Of a DNA stretch of 64,000 nucleotides, positions 44,923 through 53,190 are shown one piece after another. Numbering within the stretch: position 1 is the first letter of the stretch; each line of letters starts with the position of its first letter. The notes beneath the pieces are model-generated. The model was not told the DNA's origin. It saw only the letters and a program-made list of their open reading frames with translations, and made no database searches. A program made the translations under genes and the position numbers. Source of the DNA: JAHBNG01 sp039028975 (GTDB lineage Bacteria; Chloroflexota; Anaerolineae; Caldilineales; Caldilineaceae); contig JBCCHB010000050.1 in the NCBI GenBank assembly GCA_039028975.1, forward strand, positions 35,109 to 99,108, given 5' to 3'.

Positions 44923-45019
44923 ATAAACAAAGATTAGAAGATTAGAAAGCTAGAGAATCTGTAAAATCTTTGCAATCTTTGTTCAATATTCATTCCTTGT
45001 GGTGCAGCCTGTTGCATGT
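44923..45019 (-). repeat. AACAAAGATT palindrome family, single inverted copy
   Basis: On the minus strand it reads ATGCAACAGGCTGCACCACA, then AAGGAATGAATATTGAACAA, then AGATTGCAAAGATTTTACAG and a closing CTAATCTTTGTTTA. This is the same order as at 35597 and 41964 but inverted. It ends 31 bp before the EAD11/protease start codon. Confidence 0.82.
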
Positions 45020-45049
45020 TTAAGTACTGATACTATTACAGGGAAATTC

Positions 45050-46045
45050 ATGTCAAAACAAGCGTTTAAGGGTATAAGGGGCAGAATCGAAAACGGCGAA
45101 ACAAAGTTGGCGCTAGACGAACTAGCAGAGCTCATTAACGATTGGCCCACTGACTTCATCAATGAGGTCTCCCTCTATATTTCGCGATTCAATCGGCTTT
45201 ACCGCGACTATCGTCAAGGAATGATTACGAGAGAAGAATACAATATTGATCTTTCCAGACTCCACAATTCTATCCTGCTTTTTGTTGACGAATTAACAGA
45301 TAAAACGGGTGATTATTCATCTGTCAATATTTCAACATCCTCAAATATAACACTTCCAGACAGCACAGCTTTTGAAAAAGTAATAGGTGTAGATAATCTA
45401 AAGCAAATTAACTGGTTGCGTAAGGGCATTGAGCTATCATCTAGTGTATGTCGTATTTTGACGCCGCTTGGCAAGGGAACAGGATTTATTGTTGGGCCTG
45501 GGCTGTTGATGACAAACAATCATATAATCCCAAATAAAGAGATTGCAAGTCAATCAGTAGCAGAGTTTAACTATGAATTAGATGTATTAGGGAGTGAGTT
45601 GAAGTCATATCGATACCGACTGGCACCCAATACGTTCTATACAAGTGATCAATATCAACTGGATTGCACGATGGTTAATCTTATTGCAAACCCAGAGTTA
45701 CCACCGCTAGAACAGTGGGGAATGTTAAAGCTAAATGCCTCTGCGATTCTTTTTCCAGGTGAACATGTTACAATTATTCAACATCCTCAGGGTGGTTTCA
45801 AAAAAATTGCGATAACGGCCAATCAGATTGTGAGTCAAGAATCAAAATATCTTCACTATACGACAGATACAATGAAAGGTTCGAGCGGTTCTCCCGTATT
45901 TAATGATGCATGGGAGGTCATTGCGATTCACCATGCTTATGGAGGGGTTCATACAGATTCCAATGGAAACCAACGTCATGTCAATGAAGGCATAATGATG
46001 CAAGCAATTAAACAAGATATGGGTGCTCTTTGGCCCTCTGTTTGA
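45050..46045 (+). CDS. effector-associated domain (EAD11-like) fused to trypsin-like protease
   Basis: 331 residues from ATG 45050, with GGGAAA upstream. Residues 1-85 match the effector-associated domain 11 pattern: IENGETKLALDELAEL, then FNRLYRDYRQGMITREEYNIDLSRL. EADs are small helical adaptor domains that recruit effectors to NTPase or sensor partners in bacterial conflict systems. Residues about 125-325 are a chymotrypsin-fold protease: His158 in TNNHII, Asp205 in QLDCTMV, Ser279 in KGSSGSPVF. No signal peptide, so it acts in the cytoplasm. The next gene also starts with an EAD11-like domain, the expected like-with-like pairing. Probable role: protease effector of a surveillance system; target unknown. 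Confidence 0.85.
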   Translation: MSKQAFKGIRGRIENGETKLALDELAELINDWPTDFINEVSLYISRFNRLYRDYRQGMITREEYNIDLSRLHNSILLFVDELTDKTGDYSSVNISTSSNITLPDSTAFEKVIGVDNLKQINWLRKGIELSSSVCRILTPLGKGTGFIVGPGLLMTNNHIIPNKEIASQSVAEFNYELDVLGSELKSYRYRLAPNTFYTSDQYQLDCTMVNLIANPELPPLEQWGMLKLNASAILFPGEHVTIIQHPQGGFKKIAITANQIVSQESKYLHYTTDTMKGSSGSPVFNDAWEVIAIHHAYGGVHTDSNGNQRHVNEGIMMQAIKQDMGALWPSV

Positions 46046-46174
46046 TGAGTTGACCTGAAAATAGGAGACGGGATTCAGAAGAATTAACAGAATTTGTTCA
46101 TCCTCCAGGGCGTCGCTTCAACCATGGAAACCTAATTTATATTTTAGCAGAAAATAAGCTTGGGAAAATTCGTA

Positions 46175-46975
46175 ATGCTTGAGGACAAAATCAGAAAGCT
46201 TGTCGAGGAAAATAGATATAAGGAAGCCATAGATCTTCTTGCCCAACATGAAGCAGTCAAAGATGATGTGACTAGTTATCGTTCGCTATGGAATGAGTTA
46301 CAGAAACAAAACCGTCGTCGGCAGATTGATGACGATGAATATTTCGCTGAATTACTAAAGCTTGGTCAATCGGTATTGAAGACAGCGGTGGCTCTGGATC
46401 AAAAGAAACCGTCGGACGAAACAAGCGATGCTGAGAAAGCTGCAAATTCAGTGGTGGATCCGCCCAGGCAAACAAAACCAACATTCGAGATCGGTTGGCA
46501 AATATTCACAATAAAGGATCTAGAACCGATATCCTTTATGATCGGTCTGGTTATCGGTATTGGATTCGTTGTCATATCCATTGCTACGAATACACCTGCT
46601 TTTCTGGTACGCCCTATGGCATCTGCGGTAGCGACAGCAGTGATAGAAGAATATGAATCAGAAAAACAGACCCCGGACATTAGGATCATTGAAGATAGCG
46701 GTAGTGAAATCATACCTGAACTTGGCCATTATAAAGTTAGACCTGGGTCGTCGTATGATGTAATTATTGAGCCAAATATCGATCAGAACAACGACTTTCT
46801 ATGGCTGGTCGAGCCTGCTCGAGTCGCCGAAATCATTCCATCTCCAGCAGGTAAAAAGTTTAGGGTATCTGACGAGAGTATTATTAATGATGGCGCACGT
46901 ATCTTTCTGTGCGAGCGAGACTCTGGTACGAATTGCCACGGACCACTGGGATTCAAAATTGTCGTATCAAAATGA
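46175..46975 (+). CDS. EAD11-like domain plus single transmembrane segment and extracytoplasmic domain
   Basis: 266 residues from ATG 46175. Residues 1-75 repeat the EAD11-like pattern (IRKLVEENRYKEAIDLLAQ, LWNELQKQNRRRQIDDDEYFAEL). Here the otherwise usual RxYN/NRL motif is changed to NELQKQNRRRQIDDDEY. A polar linker follows, then one hydrophobic span at about 119-138 (ISFMIGLVIGIGFVVISIAT) and about 125 residues of beta-rich sequence outside, including a Cys-x6-Cys pair (LCERDSGTNCHG). It fits a membrane adaptor: EAD inside, sensing or docking domain outside. It lies 129 bp after the EAD11 protease gene and 32 bp before a lipoprotein gene. Confidence 0.78.
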   Translation: MLEDKIRKLVEENRYKEAIDLLAQHEAVKDDVTSYRSLWNELQKQNRRRQIDDDEYFAELLKLGQSVLKTAVALDQKKPSDETSDAEKAANSVVDPPRQTKPTFEIGWQIFTIKDLEPISFMIGLVIGIGFVVISIATNTPAFLVRPMASAVATAVIEEYESEKQTPDIRIIEDSGSEIIPELGHYKVRPGSSYDVIIEPNIDQNNDFLWLVEPARVAEIIPSPAGKKFRVSDESIINDGARIFLCERDSGTNCHGPLGFKIVVSK

Positions 46976-47007
46976 GTGTTCTTTTCAATGTTGACTGAGG
47001 GTAGATA

Positions 47008-48771
47008 ATGTTGGATATACGAAGTGTTCACATATTTCGATTCATGCTAGTTATAGCTATTTTTCTTATAGGAGGTTGCGATTCAGGAACAACCGACATA
47101 TCAACATCCAGCGAGCCACTTAGGCCCCTAACTCTCGCTAAGACTCCGAGCTTAGAAGTTCTAGAAAACGGACAATCCATTGTCATCGATGTGATTAGCG
47201 GAGGGTGGGACAAAGCTGAGTTGCTCTGGGATGTATCAACAAAAGATCTTGACGCCCCGGGAACACTATCGTCCAATAGCGGAACTTCTGTGGTCTATAC
47301 CGCACCTGACTTTGGCGAAGGGATTGTCATTTTGGCGGTTGCGGGTATGCTAGGAGAGAGTAGAGGCACAGGTCAGCTAGAGCTTGTTATTCGCGCAGCA
47401 CCATTTGCTACAGTGAATGCATCTGCACTAAACGTCAGGACAGGACCTGGAGTAGAATACGAACGAATTGGCACCATAACAGAATCTGAGAGATATCGAA
47501 TTACTGGCAAGAACTCAACCGATTCATGGTGGCAAATTGAGCTTAGTAATGACTCCGGCTGGGTTTCTGGCGATTTTGTCACCGTATCTCATACAGAAGA
47601 TGTTCCCATTATCAGCATATCTGCATTAGCAAGTAAAACACCTTGCGATAGTGATTGTCTTATTGTAGAACAAGGTGGCGAAGTTGTAGTAGAAGCCGAG
47701 AAATTTACACGTGAATTGCCTGGGATAGAAGGTGCAGCCGAATATCAATGGAGTCTTCACTCGGATGGAAATGCGTGTTCAGGAATTGCCATTCAATCAG
47801 GACCCAATAATGGATTCAATGCAGAATTAAAGACCATTGGCCCCGCCCGCGTGTACGATATACAATTTGAAACTGCGGGTGACTATTATGTCTATATACG
47901 CGGGAAAGCATCTGGTACAAATGAAGATGAAACAGTCAATGATTCGATTCTACTTGGGTTAGGTCAAACAGATTCTTCTCTTGCCCCTACTTTAATCACC
48001 GATACCGGACTTGGTTTTGATGGATTTACGGCAAACCAATTTACTTGGCGGAGCCAACATAATGGTATGGAGACTATTTTTAGTATACCTGAAAGTGGCA
48101 AGTATAGTCTATACATATGGATGAGAGAAGATGGTACTATCATTGACAAAATCTGGCTAAGCATAGCTGCATTGGATTTGAACCTAGACGTTGGGTGTGG
48201 CCCTAAAGAGACCTTAGAGAACAATCCAGACATCCCTACTGCCAGCGCCTCTACGACATTACCAATCCGTAAAGTAGACGACTTTGAAGCAGCGAATCTT
48301 GATGCGTTTGTGATCAATCAAAGTGCTTTGAGGGAAGGAAATTTAGGCAACCTGAGGTTTGTTGGCCCTCCAAATGTAAATAATGGTGAAAGGGCATTAG
48401 CATTTTATTTTAAAATTACGACCACTGAGCCAAATTATAGCGGTTTTGGTAAAACCCAATCGACTGGGCAAGATTGGTCAGCCTATTCTGCTATATGTTT
48501 TTGGATGGCGACTGAATTATCCTTATCAGAGACTTTCGGTATAACAATTCAGATAGGTGTTTCGAAAGATGCAGTGGCTCGTTATGAGGTACCTCGAACG
48601 TATTTTACCGATTCAGGTACAAGGGTACATTGTGTACCGTTTGATGATGAAAATTGGTCAACGCCAGAAAATATGGGAGACTTAACGTCCATTGCACACT
48701 ATGCGTTCTATGCAGGCGGAGCCATTGACGATCGTGGAACAATCTATATTGATAATATTTATCTTGAGTAA
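47008..48771 (+). CDS. lipoprotein with SH3b and carbohydrate-binding-like domains
   Basis: 587 residues. Signal and lipobox LIGGC (Cys near 24) indicate lipid anchoring. Residues about 35-130 look like an immunoglobulin-type sandwich. About 133-192 are a bacterial SH3b domain (ASALNVRTGPGVEYERIGTI ... WWQIEL ... GWVSGDFV). About 215-390 resemble a CBM/PA14-like lectin domain (YYVYIRGKA, YSLYIWMRE), and about 405-587 resemble a CBM11-like jelly roll ending YIDNIYLE. There is no catalytic motif. Third gene of the EAD cassette with a 32-bp gap, so it may be the surface sensor for cell-wall or glycan damage; inferred from domain types and position. Confidence 0.78.
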   Translation: MLDIRSVHIFRFMLVIAIFLIGGCDSGTTDISTSSEPLRPLTLAKTPSLEVLENGQSIVIDVISGGWDKAELLWDVSTKDLDAPGTLSSNSGTSVVYTAPDFGEGIVILAVAGMLGESRGTGQLELVIRAAPFATVNASALNVRTGPGVEYERIGTITESERYRITGKNSTDSWWQIELSNDSGWVSGDFVTVSHTEDVPIISISALASKTPCDSDCLIVEQGGEVVVEAEKFTRELPGIEGAAEYQWSLHSDGNACSGIAIQSGPNNGFNAELKTIGPARVYDIQFETAGDYYVYIRGKASGTNEDETVNDSILLGLGQTDSSLAPTLITDTGLGFDGFTANQFTWRSQHNGMETIFSIPESGKYSLYIWMREDGTIIDKIWLSIAALDLNLDVGCGPKETLENNPDIPTASASTTLPIRKVDDFEAANLDAFVINQSALREGNLGNLRFVGPPNVNNGERALAFYFKITTTEPNYSGFGKTQSTGQDWSAYSAICFWMATELSLSETFGITIQIGVSKDAVARYEVPRTYFTDSGTRVHCVPFDDENWSTPENMGDLTSIAHYAFYAGGAIDDRGTIYIDNIYLE

Positions 48772-48799
48772 ATAATAGTGAGCAACAGGAGACAAGTGC

Positions 48800-49645
48800 G
48801 TGCGTATACTCATCACCGGCGGCAGCGGACGCCTCGGCTATTGGACGGTTACGGAACTTGAAAATGACTTCGATGTAGCGATTACCGATCGTCATAATAG
48901 GGTGATACATGGAAACGCGTCTCTGATCCAAGCAGACCTCACCGATCTTGGACAGGTCTACTCGGTAATGGCAGGAGTAGATGCCGTAGTCCATCTTGCA
49001 GCCATTCCGTCACCTATTGGCGTGACGCCCGACGTGGTCTTTGAAAACAATATCATGGGGACCTTTAACGTAACAGAGGCAGCAAGCAACCTCGGGATCA
49101 AGAAACTTATCTATACCAGCAGTTGCTCGGCCTATGGCTTTGCCTTTCGTACCACTGATATGGTGCCTGACTATTTGCCATTGGATGAAGAACATCCCGC
49201 GCGCCCCCAAGATGCTTATGGACTCTCTAAGTTGTTTGGTGAAGAGATGGTAGCGGCGGCTTCTCGGCGAACGGAAATGATGACGGTGGCTATGCGAATA
49301 CCTACTGTACTCACTCCAGAGCAGTATGCCGAAGAGGTTCCCAAAATCTTGGCAGGCCCTGGTGTTCCAGCAATCGGGGCCTATGTAGATGCTCGGGATG
49401 TGGCCCAAGCCATTCGCCTTGCCCTGGAAAATGATGAATTAACTGGCTACAATTGCTTCTGTATCGCAGCAGAAGATTCTTTCTCTCGACAACCTCTTTT
49501 CGAGTCCTTTCCCATATCCTTTCCGGGGAGCGAGCAAGTAGCCGCAGGACTCACCGGAATACAGAGTTCCGTCTCTATTGAAAAGGCAAAACGAGTGCTG
49601 GGCTATCAGCCGCGCTATAGCTGGCGCAGTTTGGTAAGAAGGTGA
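48800..49645 (+). CDS. NAD-dependent epimerase/dehydratase (extended SDR)
   Basis: 281 residues starting with GTG 48800. Rossmann motif GGSGRLG near 7-13, Asp of the NAD adenosine pocket in ADLTDLGQV, Ser in IYTSSCSAYGF near 104-114, and the catalytic YGLSK near 141-145. Members epimerise, dehydrate or reduce nucleotide sugars or related alcohols. It lies 28 bp after the lipoprotein gene, possibly in its transcript. Substrate unknown. Confidence 0.9.
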   Translation: MRILITGGSGRLGYWTVTELENDFDVAITDRHNRVIHGNASLIQADLTDLGQVYSVMAGVDAVVHLAAIPSPIGVTPDVVFENNIMGTFNVTEAASNLGIKKLIYTSSCSAYGFAFRTTDMVPDYLPLDEEHPARPQDAYGLSKLFGEEMVAAASRRTEMMTVAMRIPTVLTPEQYAEEVPKILAGPGVPAIGAYVDARDVAQAIRLALENDELTGYNCFCIAAEDSFSRQPLFESFPISFPGSEQVAAGLTGIQSSVSIEKAKRVLGYQPRYSWRSLVRR

Positions 49646-49705
49646 ATGGGATGAAAAGGGCCGACTACCCACCACTCCGCCACCCGCAACACTTGACGGT
49701 TTGAG

Positions 49706-49737
49706 GCGAAGCTTCGCTAGTAAAAGTGTGATATAAT
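49706..49737 (+). promoter_or_regulatory. promoter with palindrome; probable leaderless start
   Basis: TATAAT (49732-49737) lies 6 bp before the ATG at 49744, so transcription would begin at or next to the A of the start codon. A perfect 12-bp palindrome GCGAAGCTTCGC (49706-49717) overlaps where a -35 element or operator would sit. Confidence 0.55.
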
Positions 49738-49743
49738 CGACCT

Positions 49744-50337
49744 ATGGAGCTGCCACACGAAACGATTGAAAAGAAAGCACGCCATTTTATACGATGGAAT
49801 CCCACGATAGAGATGCGCCTAGCTCAGTTAAATGAGATGGCGAATTTTGCCGGACATTTCAACCCTGAATGGAAGACGGAAAATATGATTGTAAAGGCCA
49901 CTGACCTCTTTGCTGCGCTGGAAAAAGAAGGGGCCCAGTATCTGGTAATGGGTGGTTTTGCCGCTATAATCTATGGTGTGCCTCGCTTGACCATTGATGT
50001 TGATCTCTTTATTGAAGGGTCAGATGAGAATATTAGTCAAGTGATAGATGCGCTGATTGCCCTCGGTTCAGAACAGGCAAAAGTCTTTAAGAGCCTGAAT
50101 TCCACAATCGTGACATTTATTGAGTTCGATGATCTGCCAGTCAAGACAGACATCATGGTGAAGGTACCGGGTGTCAAGTGGGACAATGCCTGGGCAAATC
50201 GAACTCAGCAAATCTACCAAGATCAGCCTTTTACTTCAATTAGTCGTGAAGATCTAATCACGGCTAAGCGAGCGGCGGGTCGTCCTCAGGATTTAGAAGA
50301 TGTACGTGCATTGGAAATTGCAGCCGATAAGAAGTAA
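49744..50337 (+). CDS. nucleotidyltransferase-fold protein
   Basis: 197 residues. Residues about 58-120 carry the pattern YLVMGGFAAIIYGVPRLTIDVDLFIEG, the GG...(D/E)xD signature of minimal/DUF6036-like nucleotidyltransferases. The next acidic residue is probably in DDLPVKTDIMV. Similar stand-alone NTases act as toxins (AbiEii/MenA type) or modify small molecules. No AbiEi-like partner is adjacent. ATG 49744 is supported by the leaderless promoter. Confidence 0.75.
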   Translation: MELPHETIEKKARHFIRWNPTIEMRLAQLNEMANFAGHFNPEWKTENMIVKATDLFAALEKEGAQYLVMGGFAAIIYGVPRLTIDVDLFIEGSDENISQVIDALIALGSEQAKVFKSLNSTIVTFIEFDDLPVKTDIMVKVPGVKWDNAWANRTQQIYQDQPFTSISREDLITAKRAAGRPQDLEDVRALEIAADKK

Positions 50338-50347
50338 GTGGATTGGG

Positions 50348-51505
50348 TTATTCATAAACTGTCTCCCCATTCTGATGGGCCTTAATGAAATCCCAATCCA
50401 GAGTTACGCCCAACCCGGCACCTGTTGGTACATCAACGCAGCCATTGGCATCCACTGAATCCAATTCATCGAGCCAGCGTCTTTCAGGATAGATAGGTGC
50501 TTTGGTCTGGTTGACCTTGGGATGGACCAGCCCTAGCTCGTAGTAGTTTGTATTGCGTAGCGATGCCATAATGTGGCGATGGGCCAGTCCGCCACCATGC
50601 AGTTCGACATCAAGTCCGTGAGCTTCAGCTACAGCCGCAATCTTCATTACCCCAGTGATGCCACCGTCCACATTGGCATTGGCTCGCACATAATCGGTTG
50701 CATCGGCTCTGATTGTGTCGGCTTTTGCTTCTAGCCCACGTATGTGTTCGCCCATAAGAAGAGGCGTTTTGATGAACTCACGTAGCTTAATGTGGGCATA
50801 TTGAGAAAAGCCACCACCTCGAAAGGCATCTTCATACCACATGTAGTTGGCCTCGTCGCAGGCTTTGCCGACCCTAAGTACATCGTCAAAGGTGTTAAAT
50901 GCCCCCGCTGGATCGAGCATCAGAGACATCTCTGGGCCAACAGCTTCACGGATAGCCAGTACAGCATCTACCTCACGCTCAATAGGTCCACCAATCCAGC
51001 CATGAATCTTGAAGGCAGGATAGCCTAGCGCCTCTTTACAGTGTAAGGCGAATTGGCCGTAGTCTTCAGCTGTAGTCAAGCCGCCATTTTCATCCCCATG
51101 ATAGGTGCTAGCGTAAGCTGGCAACTTGGTGCGCCAACCGCCCAACAGTTGGTGTATGGGCGCGTTATAAAACTTACCTGCAATATCCCAGAGCGCCATA
51201 TCGGCAGCACCCGATGGTGTTCCGTCAAAACTCCGTCGAGAACGCTTGAGATCGTGCCAGATGATTTCACGCTGCAGTGGATTGCGTCCCAGCAAGTAAT
51301 GGGCGGTACGAGCGTCAATGCTACCTGGCACCTCGCCCCGTATGCCTTCGCTGGTTTCTATGCTCAAGATGCTCCCACCACTAGAAAGTTGGCCGCCGGG
51401 CGTGTAGACAGTGTCAAATCCCAGGGTTTCCTCAAAAGCTAAATCAGATACGGTATAGTCAAAGTGGGTAACGGTTATTCGGGTGATAGAGGCTTGATTA
51501 TTCAC
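50348..51505 (-). CDS. enolase-superfamily (mandelate racemase/muconate lactonizing-like) enzyme
   Basis: 385 residues. Capping domain 1-130, then the barrel with KIHGW near 165 (general base Lys position), metal ligands Asp in LMLDPAGAF, Glu in YEDAF and Glu in LLMGEHIRG, and a late HGGG loop near 300. These enzymes abstract an alpha proton from a carboxylate (acid-sugar dehydratase, racemase, cycloisomerase). The ATG overlaps the Rieske gene stop by 4 bp, so it is part of the minus-strand operon with two amidohydrolases. Confidence 0.9.
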   Translation of the reverse strand: MNNQASITRITVTHFDYTVSDLAFEETLGFDTVYTPGGQLSSGGSILSIETSEGIRGEVPGSIDARTAHYLLGRNPLQREIIWHDLKRSRRSFDGTPSGAADMALWDIAGKFYNAPIHQLLGGWRTKLPAYASTYHGDENGGLTTAEDYGQFALHCKEALGYPAFKIHGWIGGPIEREVDAVLAIREAVGPEMSLMLDPAGAFNTFDDVLRVGKACDEANYMWYEDAFRGGGFSQYAHIKLREFIKTPLLMGEHIRGLEAKADTIRADATDYVRANANVDGGITGVMKIAAVAEAHGLDVELHGGGLAHRHIMASLRNTNYYELGLVHPKVNQTKAPIYPERRWLDELDSVDANGCVDVPTGAGLGVTLDWDFIKAHQNGETVYE

Positions 51506-51981
51506 GATTTCCTCCCCGGGTGGTCGATGTCCACTACCACATATTGTTCTTCAATTGATACATCAAACGTCTCCGCCATATATGGTCCTTTTTGCCGCTC
51601 ACCACTGTCTGTATCACCAGTACTGGCCTGCGGACTAGTTAGTTCAGCGCCATCTGACACAGAAACTTCATAGTTACGCACCCGTACTTGGGATGGATCC
51701 ACCCAGGATTGTCCCGTACGGATGTCGTATTCCCAGCCGTGCCAGGGGCAGCGCACAATTTCATTCGCTCGGCTATAAGTAAAGTCCCCCGGCTTCTCGG
51801 CTTCGATTAACCCAGATAATCGACCTTCACAGAGCGGGCCACCTTGGTGAGGACACTGATTGCGTAGGGCAAAGAATTCTCCATCAATATTGAAGACGCC
51901 AATGGGTCGACCGGCTACGTTTAGCACTTTCCGTTCACCGGGAGGAATCTCGTCAATTGTCGCAACGATGTGTTTGGTCAC
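51502..51981 (-). CDS. Rieske [2Fe-2S] ferredoxin-like protein
   Basis: 159 residues. Cluster ligands are CPHQG near 43-47 and CPWHGWEYD near 78-86 (Cys-x-His ... Cys-x2-His). The spacing holds an extra loop of about 15 residues compared with minimal Rieske ferredoxins. The C-terminal 45 residues are a polar extension. It would pass electrons to an oxygenase; no oxygenase is encoded within this operon. It is coupled to the downstream enolase-superfamily gene (4-bp overlap). Confidence 0.9.
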   Translation of the reverse strand: MTKHIVATIDEIPPGERKVLNVAGRPIGVFNIDGEFFALRNQCPHQGGPLCEGRLSGLIEAEKPGDFTYSRANEIVRCPWHGWEYDIRTGQSWVDPSQVRVRNYEVSVSDGAELTSPQASTGDTDSGERQKGPYMAETFDVSIEEQYVVVDIDHPGRKS

Positions 51982-52029
51982 TTCTTCTCCTAATTAGGGA
52001 CTGGTTATCGGTGAGTCGTTATTCGGTGT

Positions 52030-52078
52030 GCCAGCACTGGTCACCGACCTACCGACTTACTGACCTACCGACCACTGG
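52030..52078. repeat. imperfect 8-mer repeat
   Basis: ACCGACCT ACCGACTT ACTGACCT ACCGACCA lies in the gap between the Rieske gene and the upstream amidohydrolase stop. Same class of simple intergenic repeat as the heptamers elsewhere. Confidence 0.6.
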
Positions 52079-53170
52079 CTATAGCTTGTACAGAGCACGC
52101 GCATTATCCACCAGAATCGCCTGTTTGAGATCGGTAGGCAACGTGGCAGGGATGGCTCGATCTGGCGCATCAAAATCCCAGTGTGGGTAATCGGTAGCGA
52201 ACATGAGCCGATCATTCATATCGAGCTGCTCGAGCATCTGCTTAAATTGGTGGGGTTGAGATGGTTCTTCAATAGGCTGGGTGGAAATCCAAAAGTGCTC
52301 TCGGACTGTCTCCGAGGGTGGGCGCTTGATGTTGGGGACTTCATCACCTAGCATTTCCCAGGAGCGATCCAAGCGCCACATCAGGGAAGGCAACCAAGCA
52401 AATCCAGCCTCAACCAATACGATCTTGAGATTGGGAAAGTGTTCAAAGACACCTTCGAAGACCAAGCTGGTAATCTGACTTTGAAAGACCTGAGCCATGC
52501 CCACATGTTCTTCCAAGTAAAAGGAGGGCCAACCTGCACCGCTAAGGCTCCAGCCACCAAAACCACCAAAGTGAAGAGCAATGGGTAAATCGTTACGAGC
52601 AGCAGCTTCGAATAGCGGCCAGTATTTTCGCTTTCCAAATGGCTCACGAGTCCGTCCTAATAGGGCGATCTGGACAAAGCGTGAATCGGAGACACACCGC
52701 TCAATTTCTAGGACAGCCAGGTCCGGATCCTCATAGGGAGCAACAATAGAAGAGCGGAAACGGGGTTCCGGATCCAACCATTCCTCAACGACCCATTGGT
52801 TCAGTGCTGTGGCCAAAGCAGCCCCATAATCGGCATCCCACTGAGGCCCGAAAAGCGGAATCAAGACCCCTGTCTCGATATTCCACTCATCCAAAAGTTG
52901 CTCTTGCATAAAAGCGCGATCCGATCCAGGAGGCCCGCCATTAGGCGGCCAAGAATCATCCCTAGCCGCAGACGGATAGAGACGAGGAATGTAGAGATCG
53001 GGGTACCGATAGCGGAAACCGTATTTCCGCCGATGCTCATTCCATCTCTCTGGTAGGTACTTATCAAGCGCCTGCCCTGAGGCCATTGAGATGTGAATGT
53101 CGCAGTCGATAATGCCACCCTGCTCCTTGGTTGGCGCTTGATTCTGGGGTAAGGCTAACGTAGCGCTCAT
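52079..53170 (-). CDS. amidohydrolase 2 family (ACMSD-like) enzyme
   Basis: 363 residues from ATG 53170, which has GGAGAACC upstream; an ATG at 53188 in frame is possible. TIM-barrel metal motifs are DCDIHIS near 22-28 (D-x-H), the His in ALHFGG near 187-192, and a late Asp in MFATDYPHWDFD. Family members decarboxylate or hydrolyse cyclic carboxylates. It is a paralogue of the gene 20 bp upstream (shared MFxTDYPhxxF, L(V/I)PSL.WRLD and ARA(F/L)Y blocks). Part of a four-gene minus-strand catabolic operon. Confidence 0.88.
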   Translation of the reverse strand: MSATLALPQNQAPTKEQGGIIDCDIHISMASGQALDKYLPERWNEHRRKYGFRYRYPDLYIPRLYPSAARDDSWPPNGGPPGSDRAFMQEQLLDEWNIETGVLIPLFGPQWDADYGAALATALNQWVVEEWLDPEPRFRSSIVAPYEDPDLAVLEIERCVSDSRFVQIALLGRTREPFGKRKYWPLFEAAARNDLPIALHFGGFGGWSLSGAGWPSFYLEEHVGMAQVFQSQITSLVFEGVFEHFPNLKIVLVEAGFAWLPSLMWRLDRSWEMLGDEVPNIKRPPSETVREHFWISTQPIEEPSQPHQFKQMLEQLDMNDRLMFATDYPHWDFDAPDRAIPATLPTDLKQAILVDNARALYKL

Positions 53171-53190
53171 TTGGTTCTCCTCTTTCATCG

